A stretch of 64,000 nucleotides of DNA from Simmondsia chinensis (lineage: Eukaryota > Streptophyta > Magnoliopsida > Caryophyllales > Simmondsiaceae), in the NCBI GenBank assembly GCA_018398585.1, contig JAGTTD010000007.1, positions 9,885,320 to 9,949,319 on the forward strand. The letters run 5' to 3'. Position 1 is the first letter of the stretch; each line of letters opens with the position of its first letter. The position numbers and the translations under genes were made by a program. Of the stretch, positions 51,760 to 63,297 are shown one piece after another. Below the pieces are notes generated by a model. It searched no databases, was not told where the DNA came from, and saw only the letters and a list, made by a program, of their open reading frames with translations.

Positions 51760-53740
51760 ATGGAAGGCCAAGAGGAAGTCGATGATGAACTCGAAGATGT
51801 AGAGGAAGAACTTCCTCAAGAAGATGAGGGTGAGGGTGTCATGGAGATCCCTTTGAATTCCTTATCCGGACGCATCACCGACAACACACTACGGTTGAAG
51901 GGCTCAATGAAGAAAAGGCCGATTATGATCCTAGTAGACAGCGGAAGCACCAACAGTTTCTTAGACACAAGCGTTGTCCAAGAGCTCAAGCTTGAGATGG
52001 TGCCCACTGTGGTGATGACAGTCACGGTTGCCAATGGAGAAACCTTGGTGAGCTACCAAAAATGTCCAACCTTGAAGTGGAAAGTGCAAGGTACAATCTT
52101 TTCCGATGACTTACGAGTATTTGATTTATGAGGTAGTGATAAGGTCTTAGGTGTAGATTGGCTACAAAGATATGGGCTGGTTACTTTTGACCTTACTAAC
52201 CTTAAATTCTCATGTTTTAAGGATGGGTAACCTATTCACTTACAAGGCACGTCCAATAATGCGACCTTACACGCTATGTCCGAAAAAGGCCTAAAACGGT
52301 TTATTAAAAAGAAAGTCCATAGTTTAGTAGGTCCCTTATTTTTAGCCATTGGTAGTGAAGAAAAAGCTACTTATGCCCATCCGGACCTTGAACCTTTACT
52401 AAATGAATATGAGGATGTATTTGCTATTCCTAGGACTCTACCACCTAGTCGAGCCCATGATCATGCTATTCCCACCCAAACCGAGGCTAAAACAGTGTCT
52501 ATAAGACCCTATCGCTACCCTCATAGTCAAAAGAACGAAATTGAAAAACAAGTTAAGGAAATGCTTTCCTCTTCTATAATTCAACCGAGCCATAGCCCAT
52601 TTGCTTCACCCGTTTTGCTAGTACGTAAGAAGGATGGCACTTATCGTTTTTGTGTCGATTATAGACAACTTAACAACATAACGGTAAAAGATAAATTCCC
52701 CATCCCCGTTTTGATGATTTACTTGATGAGTTGCATGGAGCACATGTATTTTCAAAGATAAGACTTAAGAGCTAGTTATCATCAAATTCTTGTCCGAGAT
52801 GAGGATCGCCACAAAACGGCTTTTTGTACGCATCAAGGTCATTACGAGTTCAAGGTGATGCCTTTCGGCCTCACCAATGCACCGGCCACTTTTCAAGCTT
52901 TAATGAATGAGGTTTTCTCTTCTTTTCTTCTTAAATTTGTCTTGGTCTTCTTTGATGATATTTTGGTTTGTAGTCCATGTATGACAACTCACATTGGTCA
53001 CTTGGGTCAAGTTCTTGAAACCTTAGGAACTAATCAACTATATGCTAAACGAAGTAAATGTGTGTTCGGTATTGATCATGCAGACTACTTAGGACATATC
53101 ATTAGCCCTCACGGTGTAGCTACGGACCCTGGTCAGATTGAAGCCATGGTAGCTTGGCCACAACCGAAGAGCCTTAAGAGTCTTAGGGGTTTCTTAGGTT
53201 TAATCGGTTACTACCGAAATTTTATTAAGGGATATGGGTCTATTAGTAAACCTCTAAATTGCCTTCTATCCAAAGGTGGTTTCAATTGGAATGAGAGTGC
53301 CCAACTTGCGTTTGAGACCCTTAAGCATGCTATGGTGTCGGTGTCGGTTCTAGATCTCTCCGATTTTACTAAACCTTTTACACTTGAAACCGACGCTTGT
53401 GGGGTAGGCCTAGGTGCGGTTTTGAGTCAAGAGGGTAGACCTATAGCTTATCTTAGTAAGGCCTTAGGTCTTCGTCAATTAGGATTATCGGTTTATGAAA
53501 AAGAACTCATGGCACTCCTAATGGCGGTTGAAAAATGGCGACACTACTTACTTAATAATCGTTTTGTTATTAAAACGGATCATGCTAGCTTACGATTTCT
53601 ATTAGACCAATGTGTGACAACCCAATTGCAACAAAAGGGTATGTCAAAACTCATGGACCTTAGTTATTGCATAGTGTACCGAAAAGGAATAGAGAATAAA
53701 GCCGCGGATGCATTATTGAGACGTGATGAGGAGTGTGAGT
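51760..53740 (+). pseudogene. Chromovirus protease, reverse transcriptase and RNase H
   Basis: An acidic linker, then the protease IMILVDSGSTNSFLD (D-S-G). Stops at about 52129 and 52229 break the protease-RT linker. RT from 52276: [41 protein letters not shown] one-base deletion near 52712 shifts the frame to what should read as D-D-L-L-D-E-L, and a one-base insertion near 52761 restores it before DLRASYHQILVRDED. Then VMPFGLTNAPATFQALMNEV and the catalytic box VFFDDILV with both Asp (about 52946-52969), LGHIISPHGVATDP and LRGFLGLIGYYRNFIKGY. RNase H follows: FTLETDACGVGLGAVLSQEG, YEKELMALLMAVEKWRHYL, IKTDHASLRFLL. All catalytic residues survive despite the frameshifts. Confidence 0.93.
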
Positions 53741-55203
53741 TAGGGTCTTGTTCGGTCCTCACTAGCGTCGTGCCCCAATGGGTACACGAAGTCGAGGCAA
53801 GTTATGATAATGACAAGCACACCCTAGAACTCATTTCCCACGCCACCCTTGAACCTTTGGCTCAAGGCCCATTTACTCTTCATGGCGGTATTCTAAGATA
53901 TAAGGGTCGTATTTACATAGGTGAACACATGGATTTGAGAACCAAGATTATGCATACATTACATGATTCACCTATGGGTGGGCACTCCGGTGTCCGAGGA
54001 TCTTTCATAAGAGCAAAACATTTATTTTATTGGCCAAATATGAAAAAGAGTTTTAGTGATTGGATCTCTAAGTATGATACTTGTCAACGAACTAAAAGTG
54101 AGCATGTTCCCTATCCCGGTTTGCTTCAACCGTTACCCATTCCAAGCCAAGCTTGGGAAAGTATTAGTCTTGACTTTGTTGAAGGCTTGCCTAAGTCCAT
54201 TGGTAAGGATACGATATTGGTAGTAGTAGATCGCTTTACTAAATATACTCATTTTATATCTTTAACTCATCCTTTCACGGCCACTAAGGTAGCACAACTT
54301 TTTCTTGATCATGTATACCGTTTGCATGGGTTACCCAAAAACATAATCTCGGATCGGGATGGCACCTTCCAAAGCATCTTTTGCAAGGAATTATTTAGGT
54401 TGGCGGGTGTAGGACTTAACATGAGTACTTCCTACCATCCCTAATCGGATGGCCAAACCGAACGTGTGAACCAATGTTTGGAAAACTATTTACGTGCCAT
54501 GGCCTTAAATAAACCAAAAGCATGGGTTCAATGGTTACCACTAGCGGAATTTTGGTACAATACTAACTACCATTCTTCTATTAAAACTACTCCATTTTTT
54601 GCTCTTTATGGGTATGAACCTAGGATTTTAGCTATTGACTACCCATGTGTATCCTCTTCCCCCGGTGTAGAGGACTTGCTTATTGAAAGGAAAAATATGG
54701 CTAACCTCCTAAGAGAAAACCTATTAGAAGCACAACACCGCTATAAGCAACAAGCTGACCTACATAGGACCGAACGTGAATTTAACATAGGCGACTTAGT
54801 GTACTTAAAGTTACAACCTTATCGCCAAACTTTGGTTGCAATGAGGCGTAACCTTAAACTAGCCGCTCTGTATTACGGGCCATTTAAGGTAATTGCTAGG
54901 ATAGCGAAGGTTGCTTATAAGTTAGAACTACCTCTAGAATCTAAAATCCACCTTGTTTTTCATGTTTCTCTTTTAAAAAAGAAGATTGGAGATAATGTTG
55001 TGTCTAGTGTGTTCTTGCCTAGTTGTGACCAAGATGGCCACCCCAAAGTTCAACCTAAGAAGGTCCTCAAGCGTCGCACCCTAACGCGCAAAGGCAAGAG
55101 GATAACTCAAGTCCTTGTGCAATGGGAGAACATGCCAAATGAGGCCGCAACTTGGGAAGATTGGGCCTTCATCCAAGGCCAATTTCCTCATTTCAATCCT
55201 TGA
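53741..55203 (+). pseudogene. Chromovirus integrase with C-terminal chromodomain
   Basis: Zinc-binding HHCC: H in MHTLHDSPMGGHSGV, then YWPNMKKSFSDWISKYDTCQ with the Cys pair (C-x-x-C expected, one visible as DTCQRT). Catalytic core: ISLDFVEGLPKS (Asp), NIISDRDGTFQS (Asp) and, after a TAA at 54442-54444 in the Y-H-P-Q-S-D-G-Q motif (Gln codon lost), SDGQTERVNQCLENYLR (Glu). Then FWYNTNYHSSIKTTPFFALY and the GPF/Y-like LAALYYGPFKVIARI. The chromodomain at the end reads VLVQWENMPNEAATWEDWAF. Chromodomains steer integration to heterochromatin; that places this element among chromoviruses. The terminal stop at 55201 is the natural end. Confidence 0.93.
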
Positions 55204-55231
55204 GGACAAGGATTGCTTGAGGAGGGGGTCC

Positions 55232-55948
55232 TGTCATGGCCATGACACCATCGGTTTTCCTTTACTATGTCTAGATATGAGCAGGTGCCGTGATTCATGC
55301 TTGTCAAGGTGCTGTCCCAAGTCGCTGCCAGTTCGTGTCCTAGTTCGCCCCCCAGTCGTGCCCAGCCCTTGTCTTGGTCGCTGCCCAGTTCGCGCACCAG
55401 CCTTGTCATGACATTTTCAAGGCCTTGTCTTGGTCGCGCCCGGTTCGCGCCCAGCGAGTGTCAAGCTCGTGCCCAAGGTCGCACCCCAGTCCCGTGTCTG
55501 GCTCCGCGTCCCCAGCATCCCTTCCCAAGGCTGTGCCGCACCTGAGCAGTGTCTGGACGCTCCCCTTGCCAGCCTGTACTTGCCGCTGGAAGCCCGCGCC
55601 TACTAGCCGTTGAAGGCCGCGCCTACTAGCCGTTGGGGAGATTCCATTGAGATATTATTTTGATTTTGTTGATGTAATTAAGTATTTTCAAGTATTATTT
55701 TAGTATTTCTTGTATTTTCTATAAATAGGCATTTGTATTTATTTTGTAATCATCAATTAAAATATATGAAATATCTCTTTCATTTCTCATCTAATTCTCT
55801 CTTCTCATCTAATTTTACTTCTCTCTCTCATCTAACTCTAATTCTTTCTCTCATCTAAACTCTAATTTTCTTTCTTTTCTCATCTAACCTCTCTTTCACT
55901 TGGGCCTAAGTCTTGCACTTTGGCCGTCACATCTGCAAGGTTGTGCCA
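55232..55948 (+). repeat. 3' LTR of the chromovirus
   Basis: 717 bp, TGTCATGGCCATGACACC ... GGTTGTGCCA, preceded by the polypurine tract at 55219-55228. Same internal features as the 5' LTR. Confidence 0.93.
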
Positions 55949-56049
55949 CTACTCAACATCAATATATGGTATGATTCTCGTTTTGGACATATATCGCAAA
56001 ATTCATACACTTAATTAGAAGATTAAAAAATATATATATAACACCAAGG

Positions 56050-59000
56050 CAGTGGTGGCCAACAGGCGGGCCGGGCCGGGCCTGGGTTGAAGCCCAGTCG
56101 GCCTGCACTGTAGCGGGCCGGGTCGAGGCCTGTCTGGGAACTGGGCCTGGCCTGGCCCGGCCCGGCCCGGGGGCCTCGAATGTTAGGCCCGGGCCCGCTA
56201 CAATGTGGGCGGACTGGTCCGGGCAGGGCCTGGGCACGATTTTTTGTACTAAAGTCATTTTTGTACTAAAGGGAAAAAAAAGGGCTATAATATAAAGTCG
56301 TTTTGTACTAAAATTATTGTAATTCATTGATAAATAATGTGAGATATAAATGCATTTTTTTTCAAGCACTAATAACGCTAAATATAAATTAAATATATGT
56401 AATAAAATAAAATACACAATAAGTAATGGTAAATATCTTATCAAAAAAAATAATGGTACATAAATAACGTAACAAATATAAGTACAAATACAAAGTTTGC
56501 CATATGGGGGGTGCGGTCGTCTTTTGAGGTATATGGGGGGTGCGGTCGTCTTTTGATTTCAATATTCAAAAGTAAATAATTGACATACAAAAGTGTTGAT
56601 ATCAGTAGCCTTCGGGGGTATCTAGGCCATCATTTGAGGTATCGGTTGTACGGTCGTCTTCTTCATCGCTCGATGAATCCAGCTTCATTCTCTGTTAATC
56701 TCTTGCCTCTGCTAGCAGCCAATCCTTCAAGCACACGGACATCTCCAAGCTTGACGGCGATAGCTTCGCCCTCTTCGTTCCAAGCAACCTGCCACCAAGA
56801 CTAAAAGCACACTCCGATACTACTGAAGACACCGGACAACTTAGTATATCACGTGTCATGGTGGAAAGCACGGGATATTGGGTTTGGTTTGTGTTCCACC
56901 ATTGTAATAGGTCAAAATTCGGGTTGGCCGACGGCCTGAAAATATGGACCATCGGTGTCCGTAAATAATAATCTAACTCATCACAGTGGGCGTAAATTGC
57001 TCCAACAGCTTCCACGAATATGACGTGTGTGAACTATTTTCACTAGATGTGGAAGATCCTACTGCAGCAGTACTAGGATTATTGGACGCTAATCGACGGG
57101 AATATTGAGAAAATAAACTATGCAAGTCGTTATCGACATCGGCAATGAAAGTGTCGATATTAAGAGTAGGATTCAAATACGTGAAAAAATGTTGGCAAAA
57201 CAAGTTAAAACCCGAGCATTTACAACGAGGGTCTAAAATAGTTGCAAAGCAGTACGTAAGAGGTAGTTCAAAATAATATTTGGCAAACTTCTCTTTCATT
57301 GCCTGAATCGATGCGAACAAAACGGGGTTGGATTCATTACCCGCCATCCAATTAACAATATTAAGCAATCTTGATATTGCTTGAGGCATGGTTGGATAGT
57401 AGCAACCTCAAACAAATGTTGTTGCCTCTTTAAACATGCTAAAAAAATTACAAATTTGATCTATAGTCTCCCAATTTATACCGGCCAGGTTGTAATCGCT
57501 CCATTCCACACGATTTTCCTGGGCGTATTCCATTAGAACGTCTTTGTATAGTAGAAGGCCCTCTAAAATTTCTACCGTAGACGACCACCTATTTTGGGAG
57601 TCTAATTTGAATTGTTTATATTCTATGTTATGCAACCTACATAAATTTCTTAATTTTCTTTTTCTAGTGCTGGATGATTGTATAGATATTATTACCGATC
57701 TTAAGGTGATAAGGGATGCTTTTATAAGATCTAAATCATCCATTACCATTAAATGCAAAATGTGACAAACGCAACGAATATGAAAACGCTTCCCACCTAA
57801 CATGGGTCTCATTTGCCTAATTAAATGTGTAACGGCTGCAGTGTTATTAGTATCATTGTCGAACGTAATACTGAAGATACGTCGCTCTATGCCCCAGTCG
57901 CGGACTGCCGACATAATCACACCCGTAATTGCCTCGGCATTGTGGGGGCAATCTAAAAGTCCAAAATGAATTATCCGCTTTTGCATGATGAAGGAGTCAT
58001 TGGTCCAATGTGCCGTTATGCACATATAAGGTTGGCCGGGTTTCGACGTCCATCCGTCCGACATCAACGAGAACATGCTCGTGTTCGTCGCAAAATGTGC
58101 GAAGACCCCAGTTTTCATCCCATGGTACAACGTAAAACCGTCCCGCTTTACGGTGTTCCGAGAAATCCTCACAATGGCGGGGTTCACATTTCGTTGAAGG
58201 TAGTTGACGAAATTTGGGTCTTCGCCGGTATTAAAAGGCCTTTCACTCAAAATTACATATTTTGCTAGCCCCCTTCAGTTGCTATCTTGAGAGAACCTAA
58301 AATTAGCAAGTGCACCGGTCACTTGCTGTACTAAACGTTGTTGGCTCTTTTCTGGGTATTGCTCGGGGTGGCACCTAAGTATATGTCTATTTAATGTGCC
58401 CGTCCCACTACCAGGTTGATGACTAAAATTCTTAGCTGGGTCACATAATTTACAAGTTTCTTTATTAGTTGTCTTATTAAGGGTAAAGTGCTTTCATACC
58501 ACTAGTTGTACGCCTACTAGCACCGGTACTAGTTTCAGGCTGGGCTTCGGTGGTGGGGGTGGGTTCCTCATCAGTTTGTGAGTCTCTAACCCCACCACCA
58601 CCTGACTCATAATAATCTTATTGTTGTGAAAAGTCATAATTTATGCTATCAGTGTATGGGGGTGTTGGGTCTGGTTGTATAAAAGCTCATTCTTCAGTAT
58701 CAAGTAAGACAATTCTAGTTCTTTTAGGGATTCTGGGTGGCCGAGAAGAGCTAGAACTAGCACGACCGGCTCCAGAGGATGATGAAGAGTTGTGTGCCAT
58801 ATTAATATAAGTGATTAGTATTTATAAAATGCAAGTAGTAATGCAAATTAATAACTAAAAATGCGAATCAAATAAAATTGCGATACTAAAATTACCGAAA
58901 TGAGAGAACAATGAAATTCGAACTTCAGCCAAATACTTTACGAACTTCGAACTTTAGAGCACAATTTTTGCAATTAGCAAAGTTAGAGAAGAGAATGAGT

Positions 59001-59309
59001 TGATGAATGTATAGAGAGAGAAGAGAGGATTGAAGAATTGGTGAGAAAATAAGTTGGGAAGGTTTAAGTATTTATAGGGAAAAAAAATGTATTTTTTTTT
59101 TATAATAAGATAGCCTTTGAACAGCCGAGAGCCCAACGGCTCTAAAAAGAGCCGTTGGGCCCTGGGCCCGGGCCAGGCCCGCCTCACGGGCTGGGCCGGG
59201 CCGGGCTCGGCTCAATTAAAAAAGAGGCCCGAGGCCTGGGCCGGGCCGGGCCAAACACGGGCCAGGCTGGTGCGGTTTCCGGGCCGGCCCGGCCCGTTGG
59301 CCCCCACTA
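56050..59309 (-). mobile_element. hAT transposon, near full length
   Basis: Left end CAGTGGTGGCCAACAGGC, right end, reverse-complemented, TAGTGGGGGCCAACGGGC. The 8-bp duplication is CACCAAGG (56042-56049) and CACCAAGC (59310-59317), seven of eight. Both subterminal regions, about 150-180 bp, are packed with GGGCCGGGCC/GGCCCGGCCC words. The transposase gene occupies the minus strand between them. Length 3,260 bp. Confidence 0.9.
56696..58800 (-). pseudogene. hAT transposase with BED zinc finger and dimerisation domain
   Basis: Starts MAHNSSSSSGAGRASSS (58800), Ser-rich, with in-frame stops near 58687 and 58620. BED finger (about 58480-58340): KHFTLNKTTNKETCKLCDP, then HILRCHPEQYPEK, giving C-x2-C and H-x4-H; the Trp before KHF is TGA. 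A long open frame (58250-57408) holds the RNase H-like catalytic core: SLMSDGWTSKPGQPYMCITA (first Asp), FSITFDNDTNNTAAVTHLIR (second Asp) and FHIRCVCHILHLMV. A TGA at 57408 splits FKEATTFV from YYPTMPQAISRLLNI. The next part has LPLTYCFATILDPRCK; a frameshift near 57000 leads to DELDYYLRTPM, WWNTNQTQYPVLSTMTRDIL and SSVVSECAFSLGGRLL, the hAT C-terminal dimerisation block. RICESLEEPER/ZBED type. Dead by at least five lesions. Confidence 0.93.
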
Positions 59310-59317
59310 CACCAAGC

Positions 59318-59729
59318 GGTGAGATAGCAAACTAGCTTTAAGATAAGTACAAGAAATATGAGTATGGTTGTTGAGCATCAAAGGCTTAGTTTGGTAGTAG
59401 AAAGCCTTTTTTCCTTGGAAAACATTTTTCGTCAGGAATAATTTTTTAAGGAAATCCTAATTACACTTAGATTTCATTTGGAACTAAGAAAATTTAAAGA
59501 AAAGAAAAACATGATGAAAATTATTTGAAGGAAAAGAAAATGATGGAAAATTGCTTTTATCCCCTCGTTTAGAAGACAAGGAAAAAATAAGAAAAAAAAA
59601 GTTACAAAATGTTTTAAAATATTTAAAATTTTCTTAAGAATTTCAAATATTTTAAAATTTTTAAAATTAATCTAAATATAAATATTAAATATTTTAGATA
59701 TTTTCTTTTGTAAGCAAAATATAGAAATG
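59318..59729. other. AT-rich spacer
   Basis: GGAAAA/TTTTCC words (59390-59560) resemble other MITE-like patches at 13790 and 16260; no ends fixed. Confidence 0.3.
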
Positions 59730-59909
59730 CCCTTTGAACTTTGCAATTAAACACACATACCTCTTGCACTTTTAATTTTATAAAATAGCCTCCTGAACTG
59801 TCCAATTAAACACAATACACTTTTTACATTTTTAGTTTTAAAAACTAGCCCCCTAAACTTTGTTAGTATACACAACTCATTCCCCAAACATTATTACTAA
59901 ACATAACTC
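59730..59909. repeat. Three degenerate units of about 60 bp
   Basis: A CC(T/C)(T/C)(T/C)(T/G)AACT word starts units at about 59730, 59789 and 59849, each followed by ...AA(T/C)TAAACACA(C)ATAC and TTT(T/A)A(T/G)TTTTA(T/A)AAA words. The third unit is diverged. Confidence 0.6.
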
Positions 59910-59910
59910 A

Positions 59911-60869
59911 TGTTGGATTTTTGGGGTAGTATGCTTCAGTTTTTGAGTCTTCTGAAAACACCCCAATCCTACATTGAAATTTTGGAGGAGAGAAGTCTAA
60001 TTTATACATTCCCTTGTATTTGGTAAACTATTGTGGGGGTCTAGAGTGGGTTTTGTGAACAACACATGCGCAACCGCCAACCTTGTCAAGCCTGCCAGTG
60101 TGGTGTGGACTTTTTCTAACCAAAACTTTTATTTTTACGGCCTTTGTATTTGTTTAAGTTGTCGTAAACAAACTCAAGTTGAGTCCTTGTCTTGGGTATG
60201 GCTTGAGCTTATGTTGTCCATCCTAAGCGGACCTCGAGGGTGTTGCCTCAAGGTATTGCTATATAACCTAAATCAAGGCTTGAGGCTACAAGCTCGAGCT
60301 AGAACACATGTTTTGATCGCATCTTTCTCCGCTCTTTCCTTAACTAATTTTTCCATAACTGACTGGATTTTCAGGCTTCCATATTTACCACTTTCCTTGT
60401 TTGACGCGAATTCTTTGCCATAATCTTTTCCTTAACCTCCAAGTATTTTCTTTATAAATACATATCCTTAGGGTTTTGCAAAGTACACAGTTAATGCTGA
60501 AGTACAATTTTCATAGAAGTTAATCTTCCTTCTTCATGGCTTTCTTTCTCTATATTTTCGTTCTCTCCTCTCCTCCGTTACTGAGCAAGTTGGGGTATAC
60601 TCCAACCCATCTCCTCGAAGTACATTGCTGAGGTGTGTGTTGTGTTAACCCTACAGGTTAGAGTGCCATTCATTCCATTGTACCTCTGTGGGGGCATAAA
60701 CGACTTAGGGCAGTGGAATTTCCACGGCACAACAATTTCTTTGGTCAATTCTTTGCCTTCTATTATTGTTTAAAGTCGTTTATTTCATCTTCCTTGTAAT
60801 CTTAAAATCAAATTATATTGTAATAAAATTGCTATATTCTGGTCGCTCATTCATCTATTATCACCAACA
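59911..60869 (+). repeat. 5' LTR of the right-hand copia element
   Basis: Starts TGTTGG and ends CCAACA, a perfect 6-bp terminal inverted repeat, about 959 bp. TTTATAAATACA at about 60450 is a likely TATA box. The partner LTR is outside the window. Confidence 0.65.
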
Positions 60870-60888
60870 ATCTTAGTTGTTTAATATA

Positions 60889-61725
60889 ATGACTAATCAT
60901 TCGCGGGCTTTGTCATTCCTAATACGACTAAAACTGAGCTTGGATGCGAAGAACTACCAGATGTGGGCAATAAGATTGAGTTCTTCCTAGGTCAAATAGA
61001 GGTTCATTATAATCTATTTAACGATAGAGCCCCATTGAGGTCCTATAAGGATTTAAAGAATGATAATCGTACTTGTAGGGGAATGCTGTTATATTATATG
61101 ACAGCACCTCTTTATCAAATTTATGTTAACATGAAACCACTAAAGAAATGTGGGAAGCGTTGATAAACAATTATGGTTCTGATGATAGTGCGGCTAAGAA
61201 ATACATTTCTCGTACGTGGTTGTGCTTTTCTATGGTTGATGAAAAACCTATTCTTGATCAAATCCACGAATATGAGACCTTGTGCACTAACGTACTGAGT
61301 GAGAGAATGAATTTTGTGAAATATTCCAAGCTAACTGTTTAATTGAAAAACTGCCTCCATCTTGGGATAATTACAAGGCCTCATTAAAATATAAGAAAAA
61401 GGGCATGACGCTACAAGAATTGTTCTCCCATATCAATTTGGAAGATCAGAACTGTAAACAAGCCAAGGGAAAGTCCTCTGAGCATTCCTCCTTAGCAGCT
61501 AACCTTGCGGAGTTGGGAAAAGCAGGAAAGAAAAGGCTAGTTCATGAAGCCTTGGAATAAGGGCAAGTTTAATGCTTGAGAGGAAGGCTCTAGTAGCAAG
61601 CAAATCCGATCTTGAGGAAAAATGCCAATGATGATGGCCAAAAGAGGAGCAAAGGAACATGCTAGACCTATGGTAAAATTGGCCATGCCTTAAGGAACTG
61701 CAGAAAGAGATTCGGACTTGGAAAA
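60889..61725 (+). pseudogene. Copia gag (UBN2-type), fragmented
   Basis: ATG at 60889 gives MTNHSRALSF, then LDAKNYQMWAIRLSSS and a stop. Homology continues in another frame with GQIEVHYNLFNDRAPLRSYK, GMLLYYMTAPLYQIYVNM and, after a frameshift, EMWEALINNYGSDDSAAKKY. Next come FSMVDEKPILDQIHEYETLC and, after further shifts, DYKASLKYKKKGM-like text. A damaged zinc knuckle follows: TYGKIGHALRNCRKR at about 61675-61720, with the first Cys pair degraded. The DUF4219/UBN2 layout is typical of copia gag. At least five lesions. Confidence 0.8.
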
Positions 61726-61779
61726 CACATATAACACAGGCTGTAAGCTAATCTCACCAAGGAAGGAGATGTGTTTGTT

Positions 61780-62240
61780 TCCATGATCTCCAAGGTGAAT
61801 ATGGTTGGGAACACGGTGGAGTGGGTTGTAGATACTGGTGCCATGAGGCATATCTGCACAAATAAGGACCTGTTCCATTAATATGAGAATACCATTGATG
61901 GGGAGAAGGTGTACATGGGAAATTCTAGTTCAGTTGCTGTCCTGGGCAGGGGAAAGATCCTCCTTAAACTCAACTGTGGAAAAACTCCGTGTTTATTGAA
62001 TGCGTTGCATGTTCTTGATGTGTGTAAGAATTTAGTCTTGGGTGCATTATTGAACAAAGCAGGCTTTAAGTTAACCTTTGAGTATGACAAGTTAATTTTC
62101 ACTAAATATACCAACTTCATCGGAAAAGGGTTCTGTAATGGTGGTGTCTTTGTACTTGATGTGATGAATAAGAATGCATCTACTTCTGCTTATATTGTTG
62201 AGTCATTGGATTGTGGCATGCTAGGCTTGGACATGTAAAC
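61780..62240 (+). pseudogene. Copia protease and GAG-pre-integrase start
   Basis: NTVEWVVDTGAMRHICTN carries the catalytic D-T-G. After one TAA (about 61880), an open frame 61909-62238 reads VYMGNSSSVAVLGRGKILLK, LNALHVLDVCKNLVLGALLN, FIGKGFCNGGVFVLDVM. The GAG-pre-integrase block with LGLDM and HVNFNSVKKLKQM-type text follows across a frameshift. Confidence 0.82.
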
Positions 62241-63297
62241 TTTAATTCGGTTAAGAAACTTAAACAAATGAGTTTAATGCCTGATTTTAATCTAATCGAA
62301 TCTGATAAATGTGAAATATGTGTCGAGGCCAAATGTCCAAAAAAATCATTTAAAAATCAGTTGAAAGGATTTCGAGCCTACTCGAGCTAGTACATTCTAA
62401 CCTAGGACTTTAAGAGCACCATGGGTAGAGCTGGTAAAAGACATTATATCACTTTCATAGATGACCACTCAAGATTAACTGAGGTGTATCTTCTAAGTAT
62501 AAAAGACGAGGCTGATGAAATGTTTCTTAAATATAAAGCTGAGGTTGAAAACTAATTAGACCGTAAGTTAGGTCGGATAGAGCACGTGAGTATGATATTA
62601 CCTTCCTCAAGAAACATTGTGAGAAACTTGGCATAGTTATGAGGTCTGAGCCCCTTATACACCTTAATAGAATGGTATAGCTGAGAGGAAAAAATGAGCC
62701 CTTATAGAGATGAAGAATGCCATGCTTATTAGCTCAGACTTACCCTCGAGCTTGTGGGGAGAAGCCATGTCGTCTACTTGTTATGTACTAAATAGGGCTC
62801 TACATAAAAAGTTATATAGAACCCCTTACGAATTATGGAAAGGCTACGCACCTAACATGAAATACTTGAAAGTATGGGGATGTCTAGCTAAACTAGGGAT
62901 TTTTGAGTTTAAAGAAGCAAAATGGGTCCTAAAACTGTAGATGATATCTTTGTTGGTTATGCCATAAATAGTGCTGCATCTAGATTCATGCTTTTGGATG
63001 CCTCGAGCTCTGGGTTTGGTAAAATAATGGAATATCGAGATGCTGAATTCTTCGAGAATAAGTCCCCCACGAAAGAATCTATGCATGCTTCACTACCTAA
63101 TTTTGTTCCGGTTGCATCTGTATCATCATCTAGTCATGCGCCCCCTAAACTCGAGGTTCAGAAAATTAGAAGAAGTAAGAGGGCTTGAACTGAGACTAGT
63201 TTTGGATCAAACTTCATTACTGCTTTCTTGTCTGAACATCATGATTTTGATAAACATGTTATGAGTGCATTCATGCTAGAGGAAGATCCCAAAACTT
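62241..63297 (+). pseudogene. Copia integrase, fragmented
   Basis: NSVKKLKQMSLMPDFNL and CEICVEAKCPKKSFK form the zinc-binding C-x2-C end. The core starts AGKRHYITFIDDHSRLTEVY with the first catalytic Asp. The second Asp block is damaged and compressed (about 62560-62680). Then MKNAMLISSDLPSSLWGEAM, TCYVLNRALHKKLYRTPYEL, LKVWGCLAKLGIF and, in another frame, DIFVGYAINSAASRFMLLD. A Ser/Pro/Lys-rich hinge precedes the RT. Confidence 0.8.

Larger units (their letters stand above)
49765..55948 (+). mobile_element. Full-length Ty3/gypsy chromovirus
   Basis: LTRs 49765-50482 and 55232-55948. Perfect 5-bp duplication CTACT (49760-49764, 55949-55953). Initiator-Met primer-binding site at 50485 and polypurine tract GAGGAGGGGG at 55219-55228. 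Gag, protease, RT, RNase H, integrase and a C-terminal chromodomain follow in order. By eye the LTRs differ at roughly 25-30 of about 718 positions. The coding region carries several stops and two compensating frameshifts, so this copy is dead but comparatively young. Confidence 0.95.
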
